Source of the DNA: an uncultured Eubacteriales bacterium
GTDB taxonomy: Bacteria > Bacillota > Clostridia > Christensenellales > Aristaeellaceae
Reading direction: 5' to 3'
Length of the DNA: 40,020 bases
Assembly: GCA_902790175.1 (NCBI GenBank)
Contig: CADAQZ010000011.1
Span: forward strand, 1 to 40,020
Position numbers and translations under genes: made by a program. The notes below the pieces were generated by a model. The model saw only the letters and a list, made by a program, of their open reading frames with translations. It ran no database searches and was not told the origin of the DNA. This document shows positions 7,795-15,512 of this stretch, in pieces (position 1 is the first letter of the stretch; every line of letters begins with the position of its first letter).

Positions 7795-9051
7795 ATGAAG
7801 AAGTTCCTGTCGCTGATCCTGTGCGTGCTCCTGATTTGCGGAATCGCCACCGCGGCTTTCGCTGAGGAGACCAAGATCGTATTCTGCGTCAACATCCAGC
7901 CGCAGCTGCCGCTGGAGTTCTGGCAGTCCATCGCGGATCGCTACATGGCCGCGAACCCCGACGTGAAGGTGGAGATCATCGGCAACCCCTCCTCCAACGT
8001 CACGCTGCCGCAGTATGAGAAGGACCTGCTGGCCACCGACCAGTTCCCGGACATCATGGTCATGCAGAACCCGGCGGACTTCGTTCCCTCCGGCGCGCTG
8101 CTGGCCTTCGACGACGGCGACCTGGACTACCTGGCTGATCCCGAGGTCGGCAAGATCGGCGGCAAGCAGTATGTCGCCAACTACAAGAAGCAGATCATCG
8201 GCGTGTTCTACAACAAGGACATGTTCGCCGCCAACGGCATCGAGGTTCCGACGACTTATCAGGCGCTGATCGACGCCTGCGACAAGCTGCTCGAGGCCGG
8301 CATCCAGCCCGTCTCCCTGGGCCTGAAGGACGGTTGGCCGCAGGGCCAGCTGGCCAACATGTTCGCCGGCACCGACCTGCTCGCCAAGGACACCCACTGG
8401 GGCGCCAAGCGCAACGCGGACGAGGTGAAGTTCAACAACCCCGACCTCGTGAAGGCGATGCAGAAGTACCAGACCATCTGCACCAAGTACTGCGGCGACA
8501 ACATCACCGGCATCACCTACACCCAGATGCTCGAGCAGTTCTTCAACGGCAACGCCGCCATGCTGCCCATCGGTTCCTGGGTGAACGCCGAGGTCGAAAA
8601 GGGCCTGCAGGACTTTGAGGTCGGCTGGTTCCCGATCCCGGGCGACGAGGACGCCAACGTGGTCTCCGTGTTCGTCAACGAGGGCCTGTCCATCGGCGCG
8701 AACACCAAGTATCCCGAGGTCTGCAAGGACTTCATCCACTTCTTCTTCACCGACAAGGAGCTGTACGGCGAGTTCCTGCACAGCGAGCAGCTGTTCAGCA
8801 CCACCAAGGACACCGTGGAGTATGAGATGATCCCCCTGCGCAAGGACATGGAGGAGCAGATCGCCAGCATGACCGAGGTCGAGGGCTTTGAGAGCATGAC
8901 CGGCGACGACGCCTTCCTGCCCGGCCTGAAGGACTACTTCACCAACAAGATGACCCAGAACATCGCCATCGGCGCGGACGTCGAGGCCGAGCTGGACGCC
9001 TTCGACGCCGAGTGGGAGATCTCCAACGAGGCCATCGAAGACGCCGCCTGA
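7795..9051 (+). CDS. Sugar ABC transporter substrate-binding protein (family 1)
   Basis: The 418-residue protein has a Sec signal peptide (M-K-K-F-L-S-L-I then a hydrophobic core ending A-A-F-A before E-E). A binding-protein fold typical of the MalE/UgpB-like group follows, with D-I-M-V-M-Q-N near residue 80 and I-G-V-F-Y-N-K-D-M-F near 140. No convincing lipobox is seen (the cysteine in L-L-I-C-G has an isoleucine before it), so anchoring to the membrane is unclear. It captures the sugar for the two permeases downstream. ATG 7795 follows AAAGGGAGAG at 7780-7789 and starts the signal peptide. A 10-bp stem-loop after the gene probably keeps its mRNA more abundant than that of the permeases. 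The sugar is inferred to be an alpha-galactoside or alpha-glucoside from the neighbours. Confidence 0.88.
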   Translation: MKKFLSLILCVLLICGIATAAFAEETKIVFCVNIQPQLPLEFWQSIADRYMAANPDVKVEIIGNPSSNVTLPQYEKDLLATDQFPDIMVMQNPADFVPSGALLAFDDGDLDYLADPEVGKIGGKQYVANYKKQIIGVFYNKDMFAANGIEVPTTYQALIDACDKLLEAGIQPVSLGLKDGWPQGQLANMFAGTDLLAKDTHWGAKRNADEVKFNNPDLVKAMQKYQTICTKYCGDNITGITYTQMLEQFFNGNAAMLPIGSWVNAEVEKGLQDFEVGWFPIPGDEDANVVSVFVNEGLSIGANTKYPEVCKDFIHFFFTDKELYGEFLHSEQLFSTTKDTVEYEMIPLRKDMEEQIASMTEVEGFESMTGDDAFLPGLKDYFTNKMTQNIAIGADVEAELDAFDAEWEISNEAIEDAA

Positions 9052-9081
9052 TCAGGCTGACGCCGACACAGGCACCGTTTC

Positions 9082-9112
9082 GGGAGGGGTAGACGCAAGG
9101 GATACCCCTCCC
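9082..9112 (+). terminator. Stem-loop after the binding-protein gene (attenuator or stabiliser)
   Basis: GGGAGGGGTA (9082-9091) pairs perfectly with TACCCCTCCC (9103-9112) across an 11-base loop. It is followed by ATTCTATAAG rather than a clean U tract, so partial termination or 3'-end protection is more likely than full termination. The permease genes continue 80 bases on. Confidence 0.65.
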
Positions 9113-9194
9113 ATTCTATAAGAAAAATCCGAATGCGAGGGCAGGCGGTTCGGCGTTCTGCGGGCGCGGGCAATCGTCAAGGGGGCTGAAAGCA

Positions 9195-10064
9195 TTGAAG
9201 CACAACAAGCTGCACGATTTCCTGCTGGTGTTCCCGGGGTATCTGATCTACACGGTGTTCATGATCGTTCCCCTGGGCATGACCATGTTTTACAGCTTCA
9301 CCAACTGGGACGGCATCAGCAAGAAATTCAAGATGATCGGGTTCAAGAATTTCGTTCGGCTGTTCTCCGACGCGCAGTTCTACAACGCGCTGAAGGTGAC
9401 GCTGATCATCACGGTCATCACCGTGCTGATCTACAACGTCCTCGGCGTGTTCCTGGCGGTGGCCCTGAACCGCAAGAATCGCGTCTGCGCGTTCACCAAG
9501 AGCGCCGTCTTCGTGCCCACGGTGCTCTCCAGTGTGGTCGTGGCGTTCATCTGGTCCTATATCATGCAGACCGACGGCGGCGTGATCAACACGCTGCTGG
9601 CGCTGGTCGGGATCGCCCCGGTGAACTTCTACAAGACGCCGCTGGACACGATCGTGATGATCTCCGTGATCATCTCCTGGAACGGCCTGGGCCTGTTCCT
9701 CGTGATCTACGTGGCGACGCTCAACACCATCCCGCCGGAGTTGATGGAGGCCGCGGAGGTGGACGGTGCGAACGGCTTCCAGCGGTTCTTCAGGATCACG
9801 CTGCCGCTGATGATGCCGGGCATCACCATCAACAGCATCCTCTCCATCGCGGGCGGGCTGAAGCAGTACGACCACGTGAAGGTCATTACCGGCGGCGGCC
9901 CGGGCGGAGCCACGCAGACCATCACGCTGATGTCCGTGGAAAAGGCGTTCGAGTACAACCGGCGCGGCTATTCCTCCGCCATCATACTGGTGCTGTTCGT
10001 CCTGATCGTCATCGTTTCCGTGGTCCAACTCTCCATCACGAAGCGGCGCGAGGTGAAATACTGA
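9195..10064 (+). CDS. Sugar ABC transporter permease, MalF/UgpA type
   Basis: The 289-residue protein has six predicted membrane helices and the cytoplasmic EAA loop near residues 187-206 (E-A-A-E-V-D-G-A-N-G then P-L-M-M-P-G), which docks the ATPase. It forms the first half of the membrane channel with the next gene. The start is a TTG at 9195 after AAGGGGGC (9179-9186), chosen because the protein begins K-H-N-K-L-H-D-F right before the first helix and no ATG is near. No ATP-binding gene lies in this operon, so a shared MsmK-type ATPase elsewhere is likely, as is usual for these importers in Firmicutes. Confidence 0.9.
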   Translation: MKHNKLHDFLLVFPGYLIYTVFMIVPLGMTMFYSFTNWDGISKKFKMIGFKNFVRLFSDAQFYNALKVTLIITVITVLIYNVLGVFLAVALNRKNRVCAFTKSAVFVPTVLSSVVVAFIWSYIMQTDGGVINTLLALVGIAPVNFYKTPLDTIVMISVIISWNGLGLFLVIYVATLNTIPPELMEAAEVDGANGFQRFFRITLPLMMPGITINSILSIAGGLKQYDHVKVITGGGPGGATQTITLMSVEKAFEYNRRGYSSAIILVLFVLIVIVSVVQLSITKRREVKY

Positions 10065-10065
10065 C

Positions 10066-10902
10066 ATGAGCATGAAAGAAAAACGCATGATAAAGGCGTG
10101 GCTCAGGGGGTTCTTCACGGTGCTCTTCGGGCTGATCTACCTGTTCCCGCTGTACATCGCCGTCGTCAATTCGTTCAAGCCCTATACGGAGATCGTCAAG
10201 TCGCCGCTGACGCTGACGCTGCACCCCACCTTCGAGAACTTCGCCGAGGCGTTTCGCTCGTCGAACATCGTCTCGCTCTACGGCACCAGCATCCTGATCA
10301 CGTTCAGCTCCGTGGCGATGCTCGTATTGATCTCGTCCACCGCGGCCTATGTGATCATTCGCAGGAACAACGGCATCTGCAAGTTCCTGTACGCCTTCGC
10401 GCTGATCGGCATCATGGTGCCGCCGGTGGTCACGCTGGTGCCCAGCATCAAGACGCTGAGCATGCTGCACCTCATGTACAAGCCGTCGGGCCTTCTGATG
10501 TTCTACGGCGGCGCGTATTTCAGCACGACCATCTTCCTCTACACGGGCTTCATCAACTCCATCCCGGAGAGCCTGGACGAGTCCGCGTACATCGACGGCG
10601 CGAACACGATCACCATCTTTTTCCGGATCATCTTCCCGCTGCTCAAGCCCTGCACGGCGACGGCCATCATACTGATGGGCATGTGGATCTGGAACGACTT
10701 CCTGAATCCGCTGTACATCCTCGGCTCCACCGCCGGGCGCACGATCACCACCGGTATCTACAACGCCATCGGCGCGTACACCTCCAAGTGGAACCTCGTC
10801 TTTGCCAACGTGATCCTCGCGTCCCTGCCGATCGTGATACTGTACCTGTGCATGCAGAAGCAGTTTATGAACGGCCTGACCGCCGGCGCGGTGAAGGGTT
10901 GA
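10066..10902 (+). CDS. Sugar ABC transporter permease, MalG/UgpE type
   Basis: The 278-residue second permease half has six membrane helices and an EAA loop (E-S-A-Y-I-D-G-A-N-T, then F-P-L-L-K-P). Its C-terminus ends Q-F-M-N-G-L-T-A-G-A-V-K-G, the standard tail of MalG-like permeases. It starts one base after the stop of the first permease, so the two are coupled. A second ATG (10072) in M-S-M-K could also serve. It completes the importer with the 7795 and 9195 gene products. Confidence 0.92.
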   Translation: MSMKEKRMIKAWLRGFFTVLFGLIYLFPLYIAVVNSFKPYTEIVKSPLTLTLHPTFENFAEAFRSSNIVSLYGTSILITFSSVAMLVLISSTAAYVIIRRNNGICKFLYAFALIGIMVPPVVTLVPSIKTLSMLHLMYKPSGLLMFYGGAYFSTTIFLYTGFINSIPESLDESAYIDGANTITIFFRIIFPLLKPCTATAIILMGMWIWNDFLNPLYILGSTAGRTITTGIYNAIGAYTSKWNLVFANVILASLPIVILYLCMQKQFMNGLTAGAVKG

Positions 10903-10912
10903 GGCTTGCGAT

Positions 10913-13084
10913 ATGAAGCGGATCGAGCTTTCCGCGGGCGTGACCCGCGTGCGGCTTGCGCCGGAAGACGCGGCCGACTTCCGCCCGGTGCTGTTTTCCG
11001 ACGCCGGGGGAACCTTCCTGCGGCAGACGGGCTTCGCCTGTGAGGAGAGGCCGGTCTACCGCCTGGAGCCGTCCCGCGGCGGCGGAGAAGTCAAGCGCAC
11101 CGCCAACGGCGAGGTCGTCGTGTTCGACGAGGGCGAGCGGCGGCTGACGCGCGTCAGCCACTCGGCGACGCTGCGCTTCGCCTGCCCGGAGGGCCAGGTG
11201 CTCACCGGGCTGGGCCAGCACGAGGCGGGCGTGTTCGACTATGCCAACGCCTCGGAGCGCCTCTACCAGCACAACATGAAGATCGCCATTCCCTTCCTGC
11301 TGTCGAGCGCGGGCTGGGGCTTGCTGATCGAGGCCGGCTGCGCGATGCGCTTCGACGGCGGGGCGGGCGGCTTCACCTTTTGGCTGGACGCCGTGCGGGA
11401 GGTCTCCTACGTCGTGATCCGCGGCGAAAACTGCGCCGACGTGCTCAAAAAGCTGTCGGGGCTGGCGGGCAGGCCCGCGCTGCTGCCCAAGTGGGCCTAC
11501 GGCTACATCCAGTCCAAGGAGCGCTACAAGACCGCCGACGAGCTGATCGGGGTGGCCGGGGAGTTCCGGCGGCGCGGCCTGGGCCTGGACTGCATCGTGC
11601 TGGACTGGCTCAGCTGGCGCGAGGGCTGCTGGGGCGACAAGGCCCCGGACCCGGAGCGATTCCCGGATGTTCAAGCACTGACCGACGCGCTGCACGCCAT
11701 GAACGCGCATTTCATGGTGTCCATCTGGCCAAACTGCGCCCAAGGGCGGGATTGCGACGAGTTCGAGGCTGCCGGCCTCTTCCTCCCCGGCAGCCGCATC
11801 TACGACGCCTTCTCGCCCGAGGCGCGGGATCTGTACTGGGTACAGTGCAAGCGCCACTGGATGGGCGGCGGCGCGGACGCGCTGTGGTGCGACAGCTGCG
11901 AGCCCATCACCGACCCGGACTGGTGCGGCGAGGTCAAGCGCGACGAGGACGAGCGCATGCGCCTGCTCACGGAGGCCTCCGCGCTGCGCATGGACCCCGA
12001 GACCATGAACGACTACGGCGCATATCACCTGCGCGGCCTGCGGGAGCACTGGCTTCGGGACTATCCCGGCAAGCGGCCCGTGCTGCTGTCCCGCAGCGGG
12101 GGATTGGATTCCAGCGCGCTCGGCGCGATCCTGTGGTCGGGCGACGTGGCCGCCCGCTGGGACGTGCTCGAAAGGCAGGTCACGGAGGGCATCAAGATCG
12201 CGTGCAGCGGCATCTGTTGGTGGACGCTGGACATCGGTGCGTTTTTCGTGGGCCAGAAGGAGCAGTGGTTCTGGCGCGGCGACTATCCCGACGGCGTGGA
12301 CGACCCGGCCTATCGGGAGCTGTACGTCCGCTGGTTCCAGTTCGGCGCGATGCTGCCGGTGTTCCGATCCCACGGCACCGATACGCCCCGCGAGCCGTGG
12401 CGCTTCGGCGGCGACGACAGCCCGGAATACCGCTGCCTGCGCGACGTGATCGCGCTGCGCTACCGCTTGCTGCCGTACATTTACGCCTCCGCGGCCCAAG
12501 CCTGTCGCGACGGCCTGCCGATGCTGCGGGCGATGATGGTCGCCTTCCCGGACGCGGCGGCGCTTCGCGGCGTCCACGATCAGTACATGCTGGGCGAGGC
12601 GCTGCTGGTGAAGCCCGTGACGAAGCCGATCGCGGACGGCGGGGACGCGACGGAGGTCCTGCTGCCGCCGGGCGGATGGTACGACTGGTTCACGCTGGAA
12701 TACCGCGCGGGCGGCTCGATGCAGAGGATCGAGACGCCGCTGGAGCGCTTCCCGGTGCTCGTGCGCGCGGGCAGCGTCCTTCCCGTGGCGGAGGACGCGC
12801 AATGCGCCGCGGACCTGCCGACGCCGGCGCGGGAACTTATGGTGTTCGGCGGCGCGGACGGCGCGCTGGAGTGGTACGACGATGCGGGCGACGACGACGT
12901 CCCGGGGCTGCGCATCCCCGTGCGCTACGACGACGCGACGGCGACATTGACGCTGGGAGACTGCGACGGCGCGCTGCCGGAACCGGTGGCGATCGCGGCG
13001 CGGCTGTTCCGGCCCGACGGGAGCCGCCGGACCGCGAGCGTGCGCTACGCAGGAGCGCAGACGCAAGTTTGCTTTGACAGCTGA
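10913..13084 (+). CDS. Glycoside hydrolase family 31 (alpha-glucosidase/alpha-xylosidase type)
   Basis: The 723-residue cytoplasmic enzyme has an N-terminal beta domain, a barrel with Y-G-Y-I-Q-S-K-E-R-Y near residue 200, the nucleophile motif A-L-W-C-D-S-C-E-P (D327) and the acid/base motif L-W-S-G-D-V (D411), followed by beta-sheet domains. The nucleophile motif is unusual: most family members have W-x-D-M-N-E-P or similar, and here two cysteines flank the site. GH31 enzymes release alpha-glucose, alpha-xylose or related residues. The gene sits 10 bases behind the importer and ends at a strong terminator, so it closes the operon. With GH36 upstream it suggests use of mixed alpha-galacto/gluco-oligosaccharides, but the substrate is unresolved. 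Confidence 0.85.
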   Translation: MKRIELSAGVTRVRLAPEDAADFRPVLFSDAGGTFLRQTGFACEERPVYRLEPSRGGGEVKRTANGEVVVFDEGERRLTRVSHSATLRFACPEGQVLTGLGQHEAGVFDYANASERLYQHNMKIAIPFLLSSAGWGLLIEAGCAMRFDGGAGGFTFWLDAVREVSYVVIRGENCADVLKKLSGLAGRPALLPKWAYGYIQSKERYKTADELIGVAGEFRRRGLGLDCIVLDWLSWREGCWGDKAPDPERFPDVQALTDALHAMNAHFMVSIWPNCAQGRDCDEFEAAGLFLPGSRIYDAFSPEARDLYWVQCKRHWMGGGADALWCDSCEPITDPDWCGEVKRDEDERMRLLTEASALRMDPETMNDYGAYHLRGLREHWLRDYPGKRPVLLSRSGGLDSSALGAILWSGDVAARWDVLERQVTEGIKIACSGICWWTLDIGAFFVGQKEQWFWRGDYPDGVDDPAYRELYVRWFQFGAMLPVFRSHGTDTPREPWRFGGDDSPEYRCLRDVIALRYRLLPYIYASAAQACRDGLPMLRAMMVAFPDAAALRGVHDQYMLGEALLVKPVTKPIADGGDATEVLLPPGGWYDWFTLEYRAGGSMQRIETPLERFPVLVRAGSVLPVAEDAQCAADLPTPARELMVFGGADGALEWYDDAGDDDVPGLRIPVRYDDATATLTLGDCDGALPEPVAIAARLFRPDGSRRTASVRYAGAQTQVCFDS

Positions 13085-13101
13085 ATGACTTATACCATGA
13101 C

Positions 13102-13152
13102 ACAGGGCGGGTGGACGCTTCTTGCGTTCCATCCGCCCTGTCGGTATTTTTT
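13102..13152 (+). terminator. Intrinsic terminator after the GH31 gene
   Basis: ACAGGGCGGGTGGA (13102-13115) pairs with TCCATCCGCCCTGT (13128-13141), a 14-bp stem with one G-U pair and a 12-base loop, extended by TACC/GGTA outside. Six T residues follow at 13147-13152. It ends the ABC-GH31 operon. Confidence 0.9.
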
Positions 13153-13240
13153 GGACTGCGCGCGGCGGCCAAAGCTGCGCGAAAGCGACACACTTTACAC
13201 AAATGCGTCGGGTTTATCTCTAAATTTCAGGTTAGAAAGG

Positions 13241-13249
13241 TGTTATACT
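13241..13249 (+). promoter_or_regulatory. Extended -10 promoter for the deoxysugar operon
   Basis: TGTTATACT at 13241-13249 is an extended -10 element (TG-n-TATACT) 38 bases before the dehydrogenase start. The -35 region is poor (TAAATT at 13221-13226 with a 17-bp spacer), which suggests activator-dependent expression, perhaps by the araC-type regulator at 24916. Confidence 0.5.
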
Positions 13250-13286
13250 CTGATTATAGGAATAACAAAGAAAGAGGGGCCTACAC

Positions 13287-14348
13287 ATGGATAAAAAGAT
13301 ACTGGGCGCAATTCTGCCGGGAAACAGCACCGTCGAACTGAAGGAATTTGACATGCCGAAGCCGGGTCACGGCCAGGTCATCGTAAAGACCAAGGCCAGC
13401 ACGATCTGCGGCTCGGACATCCGCTGCATCTACCGCGCGCACGTGGGCAAGGGCCCCGAGGGCTACCAGCCGGGCATGATCGCCGGACACGAGCCGTGCG
13501 GCATCATCGTCGAGGAGGGCGAGGGCCTCAAGCGCTTCAAGAAGGGCGACCGCGTCATCGTGTACCACATCTCCGGCTGCGGCGTGTGCTACGACTGTCG
13601 GCGCGGCTACTACATCTCCTGCAAGAGCCCCTATCGCGCGGCCTACGGCTGGCAGCGCAACGGCGGCATGTCGCCCTACATGCTCTGCGACGAGAAGGAC
13701 CTGATCGCCCTGCCGGACGAGCTGTCCTATGAGGACGGCGCGCAGGTGGCCTGCGGCTTCGGCACCTGCTACGAGGCGCTGATGAAGATCGGCGTTTCCG
13801 GCAACGACCGCGTGCTGGTGACGGGCCTGGGCCCCGTGGGCCTGGCGACGCTGATGCTGGCCAAGGCCATGGGCTGCGACACCACCATCGGCACCGACAT
13901 CAACGAGGAGCGCATGCAGCTGGCGAAGGACCTGGGCCTGGCCGACTACGTGTTCAACAGCTCGGACGTCGAGGCCTGTGAGAAGGCCATCATGGAAGTG
14001 ACGCAGGGCTACGGCTGCGAGCGCACGATCGACTGCTCCGCCAACAATTCCGCCCGCGCGATGGCGATCCGCTGCACGCGCGAGTGGGGCAAGATGGCGA
14101 TGGTGGGCGAGGGCAACGACGTGACCTTCAACCCCTCCCCGGACATCATGCACGGCCAGAAGACCATCTACGGCAGCTGGGTCACTTCCCTGTGGCGCAT
14201 GGAGGAGCTTGTGGAGCACCTGGTGCGCTGGGGCATCCATCCCGACAAGCTGATCACCCACCGCTTTGAGCTGAAGGACGTGGCCGAGGCCTATCGCCTG
14301 ATGGCCTCCGGCAAGTGCGGCAAGGTGGCCGTCATTTATCCCGACTGA
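13287..14348 (+). CDS. Zinc-dependent medium-chain dehydrogenase
   Basis: The 353-residue MDR-superfamily enzyme has catalytic zinc ligands C41 and H68-E69 (C-G-S-D, A-G-H-E) and all four structural zinc cysteines (C98, C101, C104, C112). The NAD(P)-binding motif is V-T-G-L-G-P-V-G-L-A near residue 175. It oxidises or reduces an alcohol/carbonyl pair, and polyol and sugar dehydrogenases are close in type. As the first gene of the fucose-type operon it could reduce L-lactaldehyde, oxidise a sugar, or handle a polyol; sequence alone does not decide. ATG 13287 follows AAAGAGGGG at 13271-13279. Confidence 0.85.
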   Translation: MDKKILGAILPGNSTVELKEFDMPKPGHGQVIVKTKASTICGSDIRCIYRAHVGKGPEGYQPGMIAGHEPCGIIVEEGEGLKRFKKGDRVIVYHISGCGVCYDCRRGYYISCKSPYRAAYGWQRNGGMSPYMLCDEKDLIALPDELSYEDGAQVACGFGTCYEALMKIGVSGNDRVLVTGLGPVGLATLMLAKAMGCDTTIGTDINEERMQLAKDLGLADYVFNSSDVEACEKAIMEVTQGYGCERTIDCSANNSARAMAIRCTREWGKMAMVGEGNDVTFNPSPDIMHGQKTIYGSWVTSLWRMEELVEHLVRWGIHPDKLITHRFELKDVAEAYRLMASGKCGKVAVIYPD

Positions 14349-14354
14349 TTGGAA

Positions 14355-14449
14355 GAGTTTAGAGTGGAGAGTTAAGAGTGAAGATTAAATTGCCTGTGCG
14401 GTAGCAGCCATTCACTCCACTCTCCACTCTCCACTCTCTATTCTGAAAC
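14355..14449. repeat. MITE-like inverted repeat of GAGTGGAGAGT units
   Basis: The gap between two genes holds a long imperfect inverted repeat. The left arm (14355-14382) is built of GAGTGGAGAGTTAAGAGTGAA and the right arm (14411-14449) of repeated CCACTCT heptamers, with about 28 bases between. The arms are purine/pyrimidine-biased and unlike the flanking GC-rich coding DNA. Such repeats are commonly dispersed in Clostridia genomes, but no transposase is present here. On RNA it would form a large hairpin inside the operon. Confidence 0.65.
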
Positions 14450-14466
14450 GATTGGAGCGATTCGAT

Positions 14467-15471
14467 ATGATTGATCCCAAATCCGTTCCTTCCTTCATGC
14501 TGAACGACGGCTGCACGATCCCCTGCATCGGCATGGGCACGTTCGGCTCGGACCGCGTGACGCCGGACGAGGTGGCCAAGGCGGTCGCCGGAGGCATCCG
14601 CGTCGGCTACCGGCTGTTTGACTGCGCGGCCTGCTACGGCAACGAGGCGCAGATCGGCCAGGTGTTCAAAGAGGCCTTTGACGAGGGCGTGGTGAAGCGC
14701 GAGGAGCTTTTCGTCATGTCGAAGGTGTGGAATGACATGCACCGGCGCGTGGCGGAATCCTGCAAAAAGACCATCGCGGATTTGCAGTGCGACTACCTGG
14801 ACATGCTGTTCATCCACTGGCCCTTCCCGAACTACCACGCGCCGTTCTGCGACGTGGACTCCCGCAACCCGGACTCCAAGCCCTTCTCGGTGGCCGAGTT
14901 CGTGGACACCTACCGCCAGATCGAGGAACTGGTGGACCAGGGCCTCGTGAAGCACATCGGCATTTCCAACATGACCATTCCGAAGCTGGACGCGGTTCTT
15001 TCAAAGCTGCGCATCAAGCCCGCGGCCTGCGAGTCGGAGCTGCACCCGTGCTTCCAGCAGCAGGAGCTGTTTGACTACCTGGTGGACCGCAACATACTGC
15101 CCATCGGCTACATGCCCCTGGGCTCCCCGCGCCGCCCCGAGCGCGACATCCTGCCGGAGGACCTGGCCGACATGCAGATGCCGGAGCTGGTGGAGATCGC
15201 AAAGGCGCACAACTGCCATCCGGCGATCATCTGCCTGAAGTGGGCGCTGCAGCGCGGCCAGCTGCCGATCCCGTTCTCGGTGCACAACTACGAGGCGAAC
15301 CTGGCGGCGTCCGTGACGGAGAAGCTGACGGACGCGGAGATGGCCACCATCGCCACCCTGGAGCGCAACAATCGGCTCGTCAAGGGCCAGGTGTTCCTCT
15401 GGCCCGGCGCGAACGACTGGCACGACCTGTGGGACGAGGACGGCGTGATCGTCAGCTGCACGGACTGCTGA
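14467..15471 (+). CDS. Aldo-keto reductase
   Basis: The 334-residue protein has the full catalytic tetrad D52, Y57, K86, H117 (F-D-C-A-A-C-Y-G, M-S-K-V-W-N, F-I-H-W-P) and the late I-P-F-S-V-H motif for NAD(P)H binding. It reduces aldehydes or ketones with NAD(P)H. In a deoxysugar operon whose aldolase releases L-lactaldehyde, and with no FucO-type iron alcohol dehydrogenase nearby, reduction of lactaldehyde to 1,2-propanediol is a reasonable but unproven role. ATG 14467 has GGAG at 14454-14457. The in-frame TTG at 14452 lies too close to the inverted repeat to be preferred. Confidence 0.85.
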   Translation: MIDPKSVPSFMLNDGCTIPCIGMGTFGSDRVTPDEVAKAVAGGIRVGYRLFDCAACYGNEAQIGQVFKEAFDEGVVKREELFVMSKVWNDMHRRVAESCKKTIADLQCDYLDMLFIHWPFPNYHAPFCDVDSRNPDSKPFSVAEFVDTYRQIEELVDQGLVKHIGISNMTIPKLDAVLSKLRIKPAACESELHPCFQQQELFDYLVDRNILPIGYMPLGSPRRPERDILPEDLADMQMPELVEIAKAHNCHPAIICLKWALQRGQLPIPFSVHNYEANLAASVTEKLTDAEMATIATLERNNRLVKGQVFLWPGANDWHDLWDEDGVIVSCTDC

Positions 15472-15512
15472 TTTTGCGACTGGCAGAAATCTGAGGAAAC
15501 GGAGGAAGCGTC

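Noticed and set aside
10865-13132. A 755-codon minus-strand frame opposite the GH31 gene
   Set aside because: Same pattern of an antisense shadow; the plus-strand gene has catalytic motifs and good spacing.
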